DNA of 64,000 nucleotides from Pseudomaricurvus sp. HS19 (GCF_009857815.1 NZ_WVVW01000010.1:62001-126000), one strand, 5' to 3'. Shown: positions 35,500-44,749, counted from the stretch's first letter. Program-made: numbers and translations. The notes: generated by a model not told the origin, from the letters alone.

Positions 35500-37827
35500 A
35501 TGGAGAGTACCTCAAACAATAACGTCTCTCTGGTACATCAAAGACACCCATCGTTTTCATTGCGCAGTGCTGTTGCCGCCGTCATCACCAGTGGTCTGGT
35601 TGCTGTCTCCGCGGCACCTGCGGCACAGGCTCAGGAGCAGGCCCCGGCCAAACGCAGCGCGTCGCAGGCGCTGATGGAAGAGGTTGTAGTAAGTGCGCGT
35701 AAGCGCGAAGAGAGCATCCAGGATGTTCCGTTGGCGGTAAGTGCGTACGGCTCTGACCAGCTGGAAGCATTAAAGGTTCGTGACCTCAGTAACCTGTCCG
35801 TGGCCATGCCCAACGTCTCACTGGACGATGCCGGGTCGGCCAAGGGCTACGCCAACTTCTCCATCCGCGGGCTGGGTATTAACAGCTCCATTATCTCCAT
35901 CGACCCGACCGTGGGTGTCTTTGTGGACGGCGTCTACATGGGACTCTCCTCCGGCCTGGTGTTTGACATGTTCGATATCGAGAGCGTGGAAGTGCTGCGC
36001 GGACCCCAGGGTATCCTGTTCGGGCGCAACGTCACCGGTGGTGCGGTCCTCCTCAATACCAAAAAGCCTGGTGATGAATTCGAGATGTCCGTGCGTGCCG
36101 CTGTGGATGGCGGTGACGAAGGAGGCGGCCTGAACCGCTACGCCATGGCTTCTGTGGGCGGACCCCTGACCGACACTTTCGCTGCCAAATTTACCGCTTA
36201 CCTGAACGAAGATGACGGTTGGTTTGAAAACGACTACAACGGTGAAGACTTTGGTGAGCTGCGGCAGACCATGTATCGCGGTGTCGGTGTCTGGACACCA
36301 ACCGACGATCTGGAAATTATCCTGCGCGCCGAACACAGCGAGACCGATGGTGACGGACCGGCCGCCCAGTCCCATACCAACGGCAGCGGTGTGCCGGGCA
36401 CACCGGTCAACAATGACCGTGACAGTTTTGATTTCTCCATCGACGAGCATGGCTTTTCGGAAACCGAAACCAACTCTGCCAGCATGGAAGTCAATCTGGA
36501 TGTAGGTTTTGGCGATGGCACCATTACCAATATCATTGGCTGGCGCGCTTACGACGCGGATACCCTCGGGGATATCGATTCCCAGCCGGCCTGGCTGTTC
36601 CACTCCTCCACCTGGCTGGAGTCCGAGCAGTTTAGTGAAGAGCTGCGCTACACCGGCACCTTCGGCAATGCCACGGTAACCACCGGTGTCTACTACTTCA
36701 ATATGGATGCGGATTACCACGAGCGACGTAACCTGTTGGGCGCTCTCACCGGCAATGCAGTCCCCTTCCGGGTGGCTGATGGTGGTGGCTACTACTCGGT
36801 AGAGACCATGGCTGTGTTCGGGGCGGTGGATTATCAACTGACCGACCGGCTGACATTGACTACCGGCTTGCGCTACACCCGCGAGGAGAAAGAGGCGCAG
36901 ATTGCCTCCATGATTGCCAATGTGTCCGGCGTAGGCTTGCCAGGCAGCAGCTGTAACCTGGTCTCCCCGTCCTCCGGTGAAAGCAAGTGTAATACGGATT
37001 TCGAGGATGACGACAGCTGGACCAGTGTCTCTCCCAAGTTGGGCTTTACCTATCAGCTGGGTGACACCACGTTGCTCTATACCCACTGGACCCGCGGTTT
37101 CCGCTCCGGGGGTTATAACCTGCGTAACACCTCTCCGGATCCAGCCGATGTGCCCGGGCCGTTTGATGAGGAGCAGGTGGATAACTACGAAGTGGGCTTC
37201 AAGGCTGACTTTGAAAGGGGCCGTCTGAATGCCGCCGTCTTCTACAACGATGTCTCTGATATGCAGCGGGAAATCAACCGCGGTGTTGGCCCTCTGGGTG
37301 TAATTCAGGTGGTACGTAATACCGCCGATGCGGATATCTGGGGTATTGAGATGGATGGTGTGCTCTCCATTACCGATAACCTGGTGCTGAATGCCTCTGT
37401 TGGCTGGCTCAATGCCGAGTACACCAGCATCCAGTACGACATCAGCGGTGACGGCAATATCGACTCCGAAGACAAGTCGCTGGACCTGCCCCGTGCACCG
37501 GAGTGGACCTACAGCGTCGGCATGACCCATGAGCTGGAAATCGGGGATTGGGGTTCCATGGCCACCCGGGTCAGTTACGCTTACCGCGATGAATCAGCCT
37601 ACACAGACGATAATCTGGGCTACATTATGGAGCAGGATATCGTTAATGCCGGTATTGATTTCTACAGCAACGACGGTCATTGGCAGTTTGGAATCTATGG
37701 CCGCAACCTGTTGAACGAGGTTAAGCACGGCGGTGATACCCAGCTGTCGGCGACGGTTGGCTCCGGTACCTTCGCGCCGTTGTCCAAGGGCCGTGTCTAC
37801 GGCGCCGAAGTTCAGTACAACTTCTGA
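35500..37827 (+). CDS. TonB-dependent outer membrane receptor
   Basis: 775 residues. A long signal peptide ends near APAAQAQEQ. The TonB box region (EEVVVSARKREE) and plug domain follow (ANFSIRGLGINSS, GVFVDGVYMG, VEVLRGPQGILFGRNVTGGAVLLNT). The rest is a 22-strand beta-barrel ending in the aromatic residue of VQYNF. The plug type is that of Sphingomonad/Cellvibrio-like receptors, which often take up non-siderophore compounds. Next to the AraC gene and an acyl-CoA ligase, it probably imports a hydrophobic substrate. AGGAGC upstream supports the start. Confidence 0.9.
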   Translation: MESTSNNNVSLVHQRHPSFSLRSAVAAVITSGLVAVSAAPAAQAQEQAPAKRSASQALMEEVVVSARKREESIQDVPLAVSAYGSDQLEALKVRDLSNLSVAMPNVSLDDAGSAKGYANFSIRGLGINSSIISIDPTVGVFVDGVYMGLSSGLVFDMFDIESVEVLRGPQGILFGRNVTGGAVLLNTKKPGDEFEMSVRAAVDGGDEGGGLNRYAMASVGGPLTDTFAAKFTAYLNEDDGWFENDYNGEDFGELRQTMYRGVGVWTPTDDLEIILRAEHSETDGDGPAAQSHTNGSGVPGTPVNNDRDSFDFSIDEHGFSETETNSASMEVNLDVGFGDGTITNIIGWRAYDADTLGDIDSQPAWLFHSSTWLESEQFSEELRYTGTFGNATVTTGVYYFNMDADYHERRNLLGALTGNAVPFRVADGGGYYSVETMAVFGAVDYQLTDRLTLTTGLRYTREEKEAQIASMIANVSGVGLPGSSCNLVSPSSGESKCNTDFEDDDSWTSVSPKLGFTYQLGDTTLLYTHWTRGFRSGGYNLRNTSPDPADVPGPFDEEQVDNYEVGFKADFERGRLNAAVFYNDVSDMQREINRGVGPLGVIQVVRNTADADIWGIEMDGVLSITDNLVLNASVGWLNAEYTSIQYDISGDGNIDSEDKSLDLPRAPEWTYSVGMTHELEIGDWGSMATRVSYAYRDESAYTDDNLGYIMEQDIVNAGIDFYSNDGHWQFGIYGRNLLNEVKHGGDTQLSATVGSGTFAPLSKGRVYGAEVQYNF

Positions 37828-37833
37828 TGTATC

Positions 37834-37881
37834 AGCCGGCGGTGGCAGTGCCTGTGTTTGCAGGGCTGTCGCCCGTCGGCT
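37834..37881 (+). terminator. Imperfect long hairpin after the TonB receptor
   Basis: AGCCGGCGG.. (from 37834) can pair with ..CCCGTCGGCT (to 37881), with CCTG/CAGG closing the loop side. The stem has several mismatches and no T-run follows, so it may be a 3'-end protecting hairpin or a weak terminator. Confidence 0.35.
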
Positions 37882-37984
37882 CCGTTCTTCCCTTCGTTAT
37901 CTGTAATACAAGCCGCCGCCTGGCGGTCGGTTGGCGGGCCTGTGCCCGTCATTCCCAGACTAATCTGCCCGGACCCGGTGCTCT

Positions 37985-39580
37985 ATGAAAACCTCTGAAC
38001 ATATCCTGCAGCTTTTTGATAACGCCTGTAACAGCTACCCCGGCAATATTGCCTTTTCGGGACTGGGACAGGAGTTGATCTACGCTGACCTGCAGCGCCT
38101 GAGCATGGATTTCGCCAGGTTCCTGCAAAGTCAGGGCCTGCAACCCGGTGAGCGCATTGCCATGCAGATGCCGAACCTCTTGCAGTATCCGATCGCAATC
38201 TTTGGCGCCCTGCGGGCCGGCCTGGTGGTGGTCAATACCAATCCGCTCTATACGCCGAGGGAGTTACGGCATCAGTTTACCGATGCCGGCGTCAGCGCAC
38301 TGGTGGTGGTGGATGGTCTGCTGGCGTCTACCCGGGAAGTCATTGCGGAGAGTGGTATTCGCAAGGTGGTGGTCGCCACACCTCTGGAATTGCAGCCGTT
38401 GTTAAGCGAAGGACACGGTGGGGCTGTCTCCGCTTCCGTCTCATCGGTCATGGCTGCCGATAACACTATTGAATGGTTTAACTTTGATGAGGCGTTGCGT
38501 CGTGGTGCCGACCTGCCTTGGCAGCCCGTTGCCATTGCTGCCCACGACTTGGCCATGCTGCAGTATACCGGTGGCACAACCGGTGTGGCCAAGGGGGCCA
38601 TGCTGACCCACGCCAATCTGGTGGCCAATCGCCATCAGGTGGTGGAGCACTGTGCCAAAATTTTTCGTGAAGGGCAGGAGATCACCGTCTGCCCGTTGCC
38701 GCTCTATCACATCTATGCATTCACAGTGACTTGCCTGGCCATGGTTTCCCGGGGATGCCACAGCGTGCTGATTGCCAACCCGCGGGATCTTCCGTCTCTG
38801 GTGCGGGAGATCAGGCCTTACCCGATTACCGGTTTTGTCGGTATCAACACCTTGTTTAATGCCCTGTTGCATAACGAGGAGTTCCGTAACCTGGATCTCT
38901 CCAGCCTGAACAGCACCACGTCCGGTGGTATGGCGCTCAATACCGAGATTGCCCGCGCCTGGAAAGAGCTGACCGGCATCCAGATCGCGGAAGGTTACGG
39001 CTTGACCGAAACAGCGCCGGTGGTGCTGAGCAATCCGCCCGGACGGGTACACCCTGGCACTGTGGGATTGGCCGTGCCAGGCACGGAGTTAAAAGTAATC
39101 GATGAAGCCGGTGTTGATCTCGGCCTCGAGGCCGTTGGCGAACTCTGTGTGCGCGGCCCCCAGGTGATGAAAGGTTACTGGCAGCGACCGGAAGCCACTG
39201 CCGAAGTGTTGAGTGTGGATGGCTGGTTGCGCACCGGCGACATGGCACTGATTCAAACGGATGGCTATGTGCGCATTGTCGATCGCAAGAAAGACATGAT
39301 TGTAGTCTCCGGCTTTAACGTTTACCCCAATGAAGTGGAAGACGTAGCGTGCCAGCATCCTCAGGTGGTGGAGTGTGCGGCCATTGGTGTGGCGGACGAA
39401 GATTCAGGTGAGGCTGTGAAGTTATATGTTGTGGCTGAACCCGGTGGTCTGAATGCCGACGAACTGAAAACCTATCTGCGCACACAGTTGACCGGCTACA
39501 AGATTCCAAAGTTTATAGAGCAGATCGATGCTCTGCCGAAAAGTAATGTCGGCAAGATCCTGCGTCGTGAGTTGCGCTGA
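37985..39580 (+). CDS. Long-chain acyl-CoA synthetase (FadD-like AMP-dependent ligase)
   Basis: 531 residues. The AMP-binding P-loop YTGGTTGVAKGAM (194-206), the GYGLTETAPVV motif, the hinge RIVDRKKDMIVVSGFNVYPNEVE and the C-terminal catalytic-lysine region PKSNVGKILRREL are all present, as in FadD. It activates a carboxylic acid with ATP to acyl-AMP and then acyl-CoA. Position after the TonB receptor suggests it activates the imported substrate for the neighbouring oxidation enzymes. No good ribosome site is visible before the ATG. Confidence 0.88.
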   Translation: MKTSEHILQLFDNACNSYPGNIAFSGLGQELIYADLQRLSMDFARFLQSQGLQPGERIAMQMPNLLQYPIAIFGALRAGLVVVNTNPLYTPRELRHQFTDAGVSALVVVDGLLASTREVIAESGIRKVVVATPLELQPLLSEGHGGAVSASVSSVMAADNTIEWFNFDEALRRGADLPWQPVAIAAHDLAMLQYTGGTTGVAKGAMLTHANLVANRHQVVEHCAKIFREGQEITVCPLPLYHIYAFTVTCLAMVSRGCHSVLIANPRDLPSLVREIRPYPITGFVGINTLFNALLHNEEFRNLDLSSLNSTTSGGMALNTEIARAWKELTGIQIAEGYGLTETAPVVLSNPPGRVHPGTVGLAVPGTELKVIDEAGVDLGLEAVGELCVRGPQVMKGYWQRPEATAEVLSVDGWLRTGDMALIQTDGYVRIVDRKKDMIVVSGFNVYPNEVEDVACQHPQVVECAAIGVADEDSGEAVKLYVVAEPGGLNADELKTYLRTQLTGYKIPKFIEQIDALPKSNVGKILRRELR

Positions 39581-39721
39581 GTTGGCCAATACTGCAGGCG
39601 AATTGCCAATGGGATTGGTTTGTTTGGTTATTGAGAGCAGCGCGTCTCAGCGTCAAAGTATCGAAACCATTCAGACAGTTTCCGGACAGGTCTAAACGAG
39701 TTTGTGCTCAAGAGGGTTGAG

Positions 39722-39743
39722 GCGCAAGGATGCGCACTTTTTT
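39722..39743 (+). terminator. Possible intrinsic terminator after the acyl-CoA ligase
   Basis: GCGCA-AGGA-TGCGC (39722-39735) forms a 5-bp stem with a 4-nt loop, followed by AC and six T. The stem is short, but the geometry fits. The rest of the 272-bp gap shows only a small CCAAT-GGG-ATTGG repeat. Confidence 0.5.
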
Positions 39744-39852
39744 GGGACAGGCGAACGGTAACTGTGATGTGTTGGTAAGTGTACAGAAATCGCTGGTGGT
39801 CAAAAGAGATCAATAACATCTCCGCCAGCCTTAAGTCCGGAGTTCCCTAGTC

Positions 39853-40890
39853 ATGACGTCCAACACCATTGCCGAACTGGATGTGCCCCTGTTGGGGCGC
39901 TATCTGGAGAGCCATGTGGCCGGCTTTCACGGTCTGCAGTCGGCAACAAAATTTTCCGGCGGGCAATCCAATCCCACCTTTTTATTACAGGCTGATAGCG
40001 GCAGCTATGTACTGCGTCGTCAGCCACCGGGCCAGCTACTGCGGTCTGCCCACGCCGTCGACCGGGAGTTCCGGGTGTTACAGACGCTGGCTCCAACCGA
40101 AGTGCCGGTGGCCAGGGTTTGGCACCTGTGTGAAGACCCAGGTGTCATCGGTTCCATGTTTTACCTTATGAGTTATGAGCAGGGGGATATCTTCTGGGAC
40201 CCTGCGCTGCCCGACGTGCCGCCGGCTGAACGTGCCGGCTACTACCGCGAGATGATCCGTATCCTGGCGGCGATTCACAGTGTCGATGTGTCCAGGGTCG
40301 GGCTGGCTGACTTTGGTCGTCCGGGAAATTACTTCCAGCGTCAGCTGGAGCGCTGGCAGCAGCAGTACCGGGCTGCGGAAACCGGTAACAAGCCAGCCAT
40401 GGAGCAATTGATGCAATGGCTGCAGGCGCACTGCCCGGAAGACGACGGCACGGTGGCGCTGGTGCACGGCGATTTTCGCCTGGATAACGTGATCTTTCAT
40501 CACGGCGAGGCACGGGGGCAGGCGGTGCTGGATTGGGAACTCTCCACCCTGGGGCACCCGCTGGCTGACCTGGCTTACTTCTGTATGTGCCTGCGCCTGC
40601 CGCCCAGCCAGCACGGCGCCGGTCTCGGCGGGCTTGACCGGCAGGGGCTTGGTATTCCTGCGGAGAGTGAGATCGTTGCCCACTACTGCAAACTGCGGGG
40701 CATCGACACCATTGAGCACTGGCATTTCTACCTGGCGTTCAGCTTCTTCCGCCTGGCGTCCATTGTACAGGGTGTCTATAAGCGCGCCCTGGCGGGCAAC
40801 GCGTCGAATAAAAATGCTCTGGAGATCGGTCGCCTGGTGGACGTGTTGGCGGATATGGCTCTGGGCGTCATAGCACAACAAGAGAACTGA
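39853..40890 (+). CDS. APH-fold kinase (ACAD10/11-type phosphotransferase)
   Basis: 345 residues. The Gly-rich loop FSGGQSNPTF (34-43), the catalytic Brenner motif HGDFRLDN (205-212) and the metal-binding DWE (227-229) make this an active-looking aminoglycoside-phosphotransferase-fold kinase. The VLRRQPPGQLL.SAHAVDREFRV segment is typical of the branch fused to acyl-CoA dehydrogenases in animal ACAD10/ACAD11 and of LvaA in Pseudomonas levulinate degradation, which phosphorylates 4-hydroxyacyl-CoA. In this branch the strand-3 lysine is usual; here the local sequence is RRQ. It is first of five genes with short gaps. Confidence 0.85.
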   Translation: MTSNTIAELDVPLLGRYLESHVAGFHGLQSATKFSGGQSNPTFLLQADSGSYVLRRQPPGQLLRSAHAVDREFRVLQTLAPTEVPVARVWHLCEDPGVIGSMFYLMSYEQGDIFWDPALPDVPPAERAGYYREMIRILAAIHSVDVSRVGLADFGRPGNYFQRQLERWQQQYRAAETGNKPAMEQLMQWLQAHCPEDDGTVALVHGDFRLDNVIFHHGEARGQAVLDWELSTLGHPLADLAYFCMCLRLPPSQHGAGLGGLDRQGLGIPAESEIVAHYCKLRGIDTIEHWHFYLAFSFFRLASIVQGVYKRALAGNASNKNALEIGRLVDVLADMALGVIAQQEN

Positions 40891-40894
40891 AATC

Positions 40895-41872
40895 ATGAAA
40901 GCAATTGTCTGTAACGAATTCGCTCCGCTCGATCAACTGGCCTATATGGATGTGCCGGATCCCGAAGCCGGCGCCAATGAGGTAGTGGTTAGTGTGAAGG
41001 CCGCCGGGGTTAACTACCCCGACGCACTGGTGGTGCAGGGGCTCTATCAGGCGAAGCCGCCGCGGCCGTTTATTCCCGGTTTCGAGTTTGCCGGAGATGT
41101 CACCGCTGTCGGTGCCGGGGTGCAGGGTTTGCCGGTGGGCGCCCGGGTGATGGGCTTGTCGCCTGCCTATGGTGCCTATGCAGAAAAAATTGCGGTTCCG
41201 GCCCTGGCGGTAATTCCTATTCCGGACGATATGAGCTATGCGGACGCTGCCAACCTGGCCTGCGCCCACGGCACTGCGCACCACGCGCTGAAGCAGCGTG
41301 CCCAACTGCAGTCAGGCGAAACCTTGCTGGTGCTGGGCGCGGCAGGTGGTACCGGTATTGCGGCGGTGCAAATCGGCAAGGCCATGGGAGCGACTGTGAT
41401 CGCAGCATGCTCCAGCGCGGAAAAACTGGCGGTGGCTAAAGAGAACGGTGCCGACGTTCTGATTAATTATCGCGATCAGGATTTGCGCCAGGCATTGAAA
41501 GAGGCCACTGCCGGCAAAGGGGTGGATGTGGTTTACGACCCGGTGGGTGGTGAGGCGTTTGATGCCTGTACCCGCAGTATGGCGCGCAACGGTCGCCTGC
41601 TGGTGATCGGCTTTGCCAGCGGCAAAATCCCGACCCTGCCGGTCAATATGACACTGGTGAAGGAATACAGCGTGACTGGCGTTTTCTGGGGCAATTTCAC
41701 CCAGCATGAACCAGCGGTCTACGCCGACAACCTGAAGGAGCTGTTCCAGTGGTACCTGCAAGGCCAGGTCACTGTCGTAACCGATGCGTCCATGCCGTTA
41801 GCTGAAGCGCCCACGGCGCTGGCGCGATTAATGGATCGCGACGTGAAAGGCAAGCTGGTGCTGATTCCCTGA
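40895..41872 (+). CDS. Quinone oxidoreductase-like (zinc-free MDR) NADPH oxidoreductase
   Basis: 325 residues. The GroES-like domain lacks the zinc-binding cysteines. The Rossmann motif VLGAAGGTGIAAVQIGKAMG (about 145-164) is of the NADPH:quinone oxidoreductase type, and the C-terminus ends DVKGKLVLIP. Relatives reduce quinones or the double bond of alpha,beta-unsaturated carbonyls. It begins 4 nt after the kinase gene. Confidence 0.87.
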   Translation: MKAIVCNEFAPLDQLAYMDVPDPEAGANEVVVSVKAAGVNYPDALVVQGLYQAKPPRPFIPGFEFAGDVTAVGAGVQGLPVGARVMGLSPAYGAYAEKIAVPALAVIPIPDDMSYADAANLACAHGTAHHALKQRAQLQSGETLLVLGAAGGTGIAAVQIGKAMGATVIAACSSAEKLAVAKENGADVLINYRDQDLRQALKEATAGKGVDVVYDPVGGEAFDACTRSMARNGRLLVIGFASGKIPTLPVNMTLVKEYSVTGVFWGNFTQHEPAVYADNLKELFQWYLQGQVTVVTDASMPLAEAPTALARLMDRDVKGKLVLIP

Positions 41873-41906
41873 ACACAAGAAGAGAAGTAATGAGGAGGTC
41901 ACTGTC

Positions 41907-42671
41907 GTGGCTACACAACTGTTTGATCTGAGCGGCCGTATCGCCGTAGTCACCGGTGCCAGCCGCGGTATCGGTGAGGCCATTGCCCGCCTGTTGGCAG
42001 AGCAGGGTGCTCACGTGATTGTTTCCAGTCGCAAACTGGAGGATTGCCGGAAGGTTGCCGAAAGTATTGTTGCAGGTGGCGGCAAGGCGGAGGCCTTCGC
42101 CTGCCACGTCGGCAATATGGATGATATCGACGCGCTGTTCAGCCACCTGCGGGAGCAGCACCGTCGGTTGGATATCCTGGTGAATAACGCCGCCACCAAT
42201 CCCTATTTTGGTCACATTCTTGAAACGGACCTCGCTGCCTTCCAGAAAACCGTGGACGTTAACCTGCGCGGCTATTTCTTTATGTCCGTTGAGGCCGGCA
42301 AGCTGATGCGGGAGCAGGGGCGCGGCGTGATCGTCAATACCGCGTCGGTGAACGGGTTGCACCCGGCAGAGGGGCAGGGCATTTACTCCATCAGCAAAGC
42401 CGCGGTGATCAACATGACCAAGGCGTTTGCCCGGGAGTGCGGGCCTCTGGGTATTCGGGTTAACGCCCTGCTGCCTGGCCTCACCAAAACCAAACTGGCG
42501 GGAGCCCTGTTTGAACAACAGGCGATCTACGATCAGGTCATTGGTCAGGTGCCACTGCGCCGTCACGCGCTGCCGCAAGAGATGGCCGGTGCGGTGCTCT
42601 ATCTGGTTTCGGACGCAGCCTCCTACACCAACGGCGAGTGCCTGGTGGTGGATGGCGGACTCACCCTGTAA
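41907..42671 (+). CDS. Short-chain dehydrogenase/reductase (SDR)
   Basis: 254 residues from a GTG at 41907, preceded by TGAGGAGG at good spacing. Classical SDR motifs: TGASRGIG (cofactor), NNAA, catalytic Ser in NTASVNG and YSISK. It oxidises or reduces a hydroxyl/keto group with NAD(P)(H). In its cluster it could act on the hydroxyacyl-CoA product. The next SDR follows after 12 bp. Confidence 0.9.
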   Translation: MATQLFDLSGRIAVVTGASRGIGEAIARLLAEQGAHVIVSSRKLEDCRKVAESIVAGGGKAEAFACHVGNMDDIDALFSHLREQHRRLDILVNNAATNPYFGHILETDLAAFQKTVDVNLRGYFFMSVEAGKLMREQGRGVIVNTASVNGLHPAEGQGIYSISKAAVINMTKAFARECGPLGIRVNALLPGLTKTKLAGALFEQQAIYDQVIGQVPLRRHALPQEMAGAVLYLVSDAASYTNGECLVVDGGLTL

Positions 42672-42683
42672 GGATGTGCAGAC

Positions 42684-43439
42684 ATGAACCCATTTGATCA
42701 ACAGGTAGTACTGATCACCGGGGCCGCCAGCGGCTTCGGTAAATTGCTGGCTGAAGCGCTGGCACAACAGGGGGCCAAGCTGGCGCTGGGAGATCGCAAC
42801 CTGACCGGGCTGGAAGCACTGGCACAACAGCTGCGTGATCAGTACTCGGCAGAGGTGGTGGCCCAGGCGCTGGACGTTACAGTGGAGGAGGACTGCAAGG
42901 CGCTGGTCAATGCCGCGGTGGAAAACTTTGGTCGCCTGGATATCGCTGTTAACAACGCCGGTATCTCCTCTGCCATGAAGCCGCTGATCGAAACCACCGA
43001 AGCAGACATGGACATTAACTTTGCGGTCAATACCAAAGGTGTCCTGTTCGGGATGAAGTACCAGATCCGGCAGATGCTGACTCAGCAGGGAGGGATTATC
43101 CTCAACGTCTCTTCCATGGCCGGTTTGGGTGGTGCTCCGAAAATTGCGCCCTACTGCGCGGCCAAACACGCGGTGGTAGGTCTCACCAAAACCGCCGCCA
43201 TTGAGTACGGCAGCAAGAACATTCGCTGCAACGCCATCTGCCCCTACTTCAGCCCCACGCCGCTGATCGCCAACAGCCCTATTGAAGAGCGTCAGGAGGT
43301 GTTCGCCTCTGCCTCACCGCTGAAGCGTCTGGGAGAACCACAAGAGATAGTTCACGCCATGCTCACCATGATTGATCCCGCCAACAGCTACCTCAATGGC
43401 CAGGCCATTGCGGTGGATGGTGGTGTATCGGCATTTTGA
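42684..43439 (+). CDS. Short-chain dehydrogenase/reductase (SDR), second
   Basis: 251 residues with TGAASGFG, NNAG, NVSSMAG and YCAAK. It differs from the preceding SDR in nearly all variable positions, so this is not a recent duplication. The Asp of GDRN after the second strand favours NAD(H). It probably handles a different hydroxyl or keto intermediate of the same pathway. Its stop is 14 nt before the next ATG. Confidence 0.9.
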   Translation: MNPFDQQVVLITGAASGFGKLLAEALAQQGAKLALGDRNLTGLEALAQQLRDQYSAEVVAQALDVTVEEDCKALVNAAVENFGRLDIAVNNAGISSAMKPLIETTEADMDINFAVNTKGVLFGMKYQIRQMLTQQGGIILNVSSMAGLGGAPKIAPYCAAKHAVVGLTKTAAIEYGSKNIRCNAICPYFSPTPLIANSPIEERQEVFASASPLKRLGEPQEIVHAMLTMIDPANSYLNGQAIAVDGGVSAF

Positions 43440-43453
43440 TTCCGGAGCCCTTT

Positions 43454-44701
43454 ATGGATTTTTCCTATTCCCCCAAAACCGAGGCGCTGTGTCAGCAGCT
43501 GACGCGGTTTATGGACCAGTACATCGTGCCCCGTATTCGCGAGTACAACGATGCCGTACATGACGGGCACTTGCCTGTGCCCTTTATGGAAGACCTGAAA
43601 CAGTTGGCCCGGGAGCAGGGCCTGTGGAACATGTTCCTGCCTCACCTGCGCGATGACGAGCCGGGCACGGCGCTGACCAACCTCGAGTATGCACCGCTGG
43701 CAGAAATAATGGGTCGGGTGAGCTGGTCCTCCGAAGTGTTTAACTGCAATGCGCCGGACACCGGCAATATGGAACTGCTGCACATGTTTGCCAACGAGCA
43801 GCAGCGCCAGCAGTGGCTGGTACCACTGCTGAATGGCGAGATTCGCTCCGCATTCTGTATGACGGAGCCGGACGTCTCTTCCTCCGATGCCACCAACATC
43901 ACCACCTCCATCACCCGCGACGGTGATGACTATGTGATCAACGGGCGCAAGTGGTTTATCACCAATGCCGCTCATCCCAACTGCAAGCTCTACATTGTGA
44001 TGGGCAAGACCGATCCCGAAGCCGACACCCATCACCAGCAGACCATGGTACTGGTGCCGGTCGGTACGCCCGGTGTGGAGGTGGTGCGCAATCCCACCGT
44101 ATTCCATCACACTGCCCCCGAAGGCCACTGCGAGATTCTGTTCCGCAATGTACGGGTTCCTGTCAGCAATCGCCTGGGTGAGGAGGGCAGCGGCTTTGAA
44201 CTGGCGCAGGCTCGTCTCGGACCTGGTCGCATACACCATTGCATGCGTTCCATCGGTGCCGCGGAGCTGGCGCTGGAACTGATGACGGCCCGCGCCCAGG
44301 AGCGCAAGGCATTTGGCAAATACCTGCACCAGCATGGCACTGTGGGTGAGTGGATTGCCCGCTCGCGCATGGAGATTGAGCAGGCGCGGCTGCTGGTGTT
44401 GAAGGCGGCCTGGCTGATCGACAAATACGGTGCCCGGGCCGCGCGCAAGGAGATCTCCATGATCAAGGCGGTGGTGCCGACCGTGCACACGGCCGTGGCA
44501 GACCGGGCCATTCAGGTGTTTGGTGCCATGGGGCTGACCCCGGATACCCCGCTGGCAGACATCTTTATCACTGGCCGTGCCCTGCGCTTTGCTGACGGCC
44601 CGGACGAAGTACACCTGCAAACCATTGCCAGGCTGGAACTGAAGAACAGCGCCGGTCAGTTGGCTGAAACCTCTCTCTACCTCACTCCTCCGCTGCGATA
44701 A
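43454..44701 (+). CDS. Acyl-CoA dehydrogenase of the ACAD10/11-LvaC branch
   Basis: 415 residues from the ATG at 43454, with CCGGAG upstream; a TTG at 43436 overlaps the SDR stop and is less likely. ACAD domains with FNCNAPDTGNMELL (about 96-109), AFCMTEPDVSSSDA (133-146) and INGRKWFITNA are clear. Where classical enzymes have YEGT(N/S)xIQ with the catalytic Glu, this one has FADGPDEVH (379-387), the pattern of the ACAD10/ACAD11 branch. Together with the APH-type kinase of the same operon it reconstitutes the two halves of that eukaryotic fusion. An intrinsic terminator follows. Confidence 0.88.
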   Translation: MDFSYSPKTEALCQQLTRFMDQYIVPRIREYNDAVHDGHLPVPFMEDLKQLAREQGLWNMFLPHLRDDEPGTALTNLEYAPLAEIMGRVSWSSEVFNCNAPDTGNMELLHMFANEQQRQQWLVPLLNGEIRSAFCMTEPDVSSSDATNITTSITRDGDDYVINGRKWFITNAAHPNCKLYIVMGKTDPEADTHHQQTMVLVPVGTPGVEVVRNPTVFHHTAPEGHCEILFRNVRVPVSNRLGEEGSGFELAQARLGPGRIHHCMRSIGAAELALELMTARAQERKAFGKYLHQHGTVGEWIARSRMEIEQARLLVLKAAWLIDKYGARAARKEISMIKAVVPTVHTAVADRAIQVFGAMGLTPDTPLADIFITGRALRFADGPDEVHLQTIARLELKNSAGQLAETSLYLTPPLR

Positions 44702-44720
44702 CGCTCGGAGTCAGGCGCTT

Positions 44721-44749
44721 GGCCGGTACCTGGTGCCGGCCTTTTTTTT
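44721..44749 (+). terminator. Intrinsic terminator of the kinase-dehydrogenase cluster
   Basis: GGCCGG (44721-44726) pairs with CCGGCC (44736-44741) across a 9-nt loop, followed by eight T. Confidence 0.88.

Noticed and set aside
35000-35500. Fur box upstream of the TonB receptor
   Set aside because: I found no GATAATGAT-type repeat in the gap, so iron control is not supported by sequence.
35818-37530. A 570-codon antisense frame over the TonB receptor
   Set aside because: No recognisable motif and full overlap with a clear receptor gene.
41769-44620. Long antisense frames (466 and 410 codons) over the SDR and ACAD genes
   Set aside because: Shadows of four well-supported genes; no ribosome sites or motifs.
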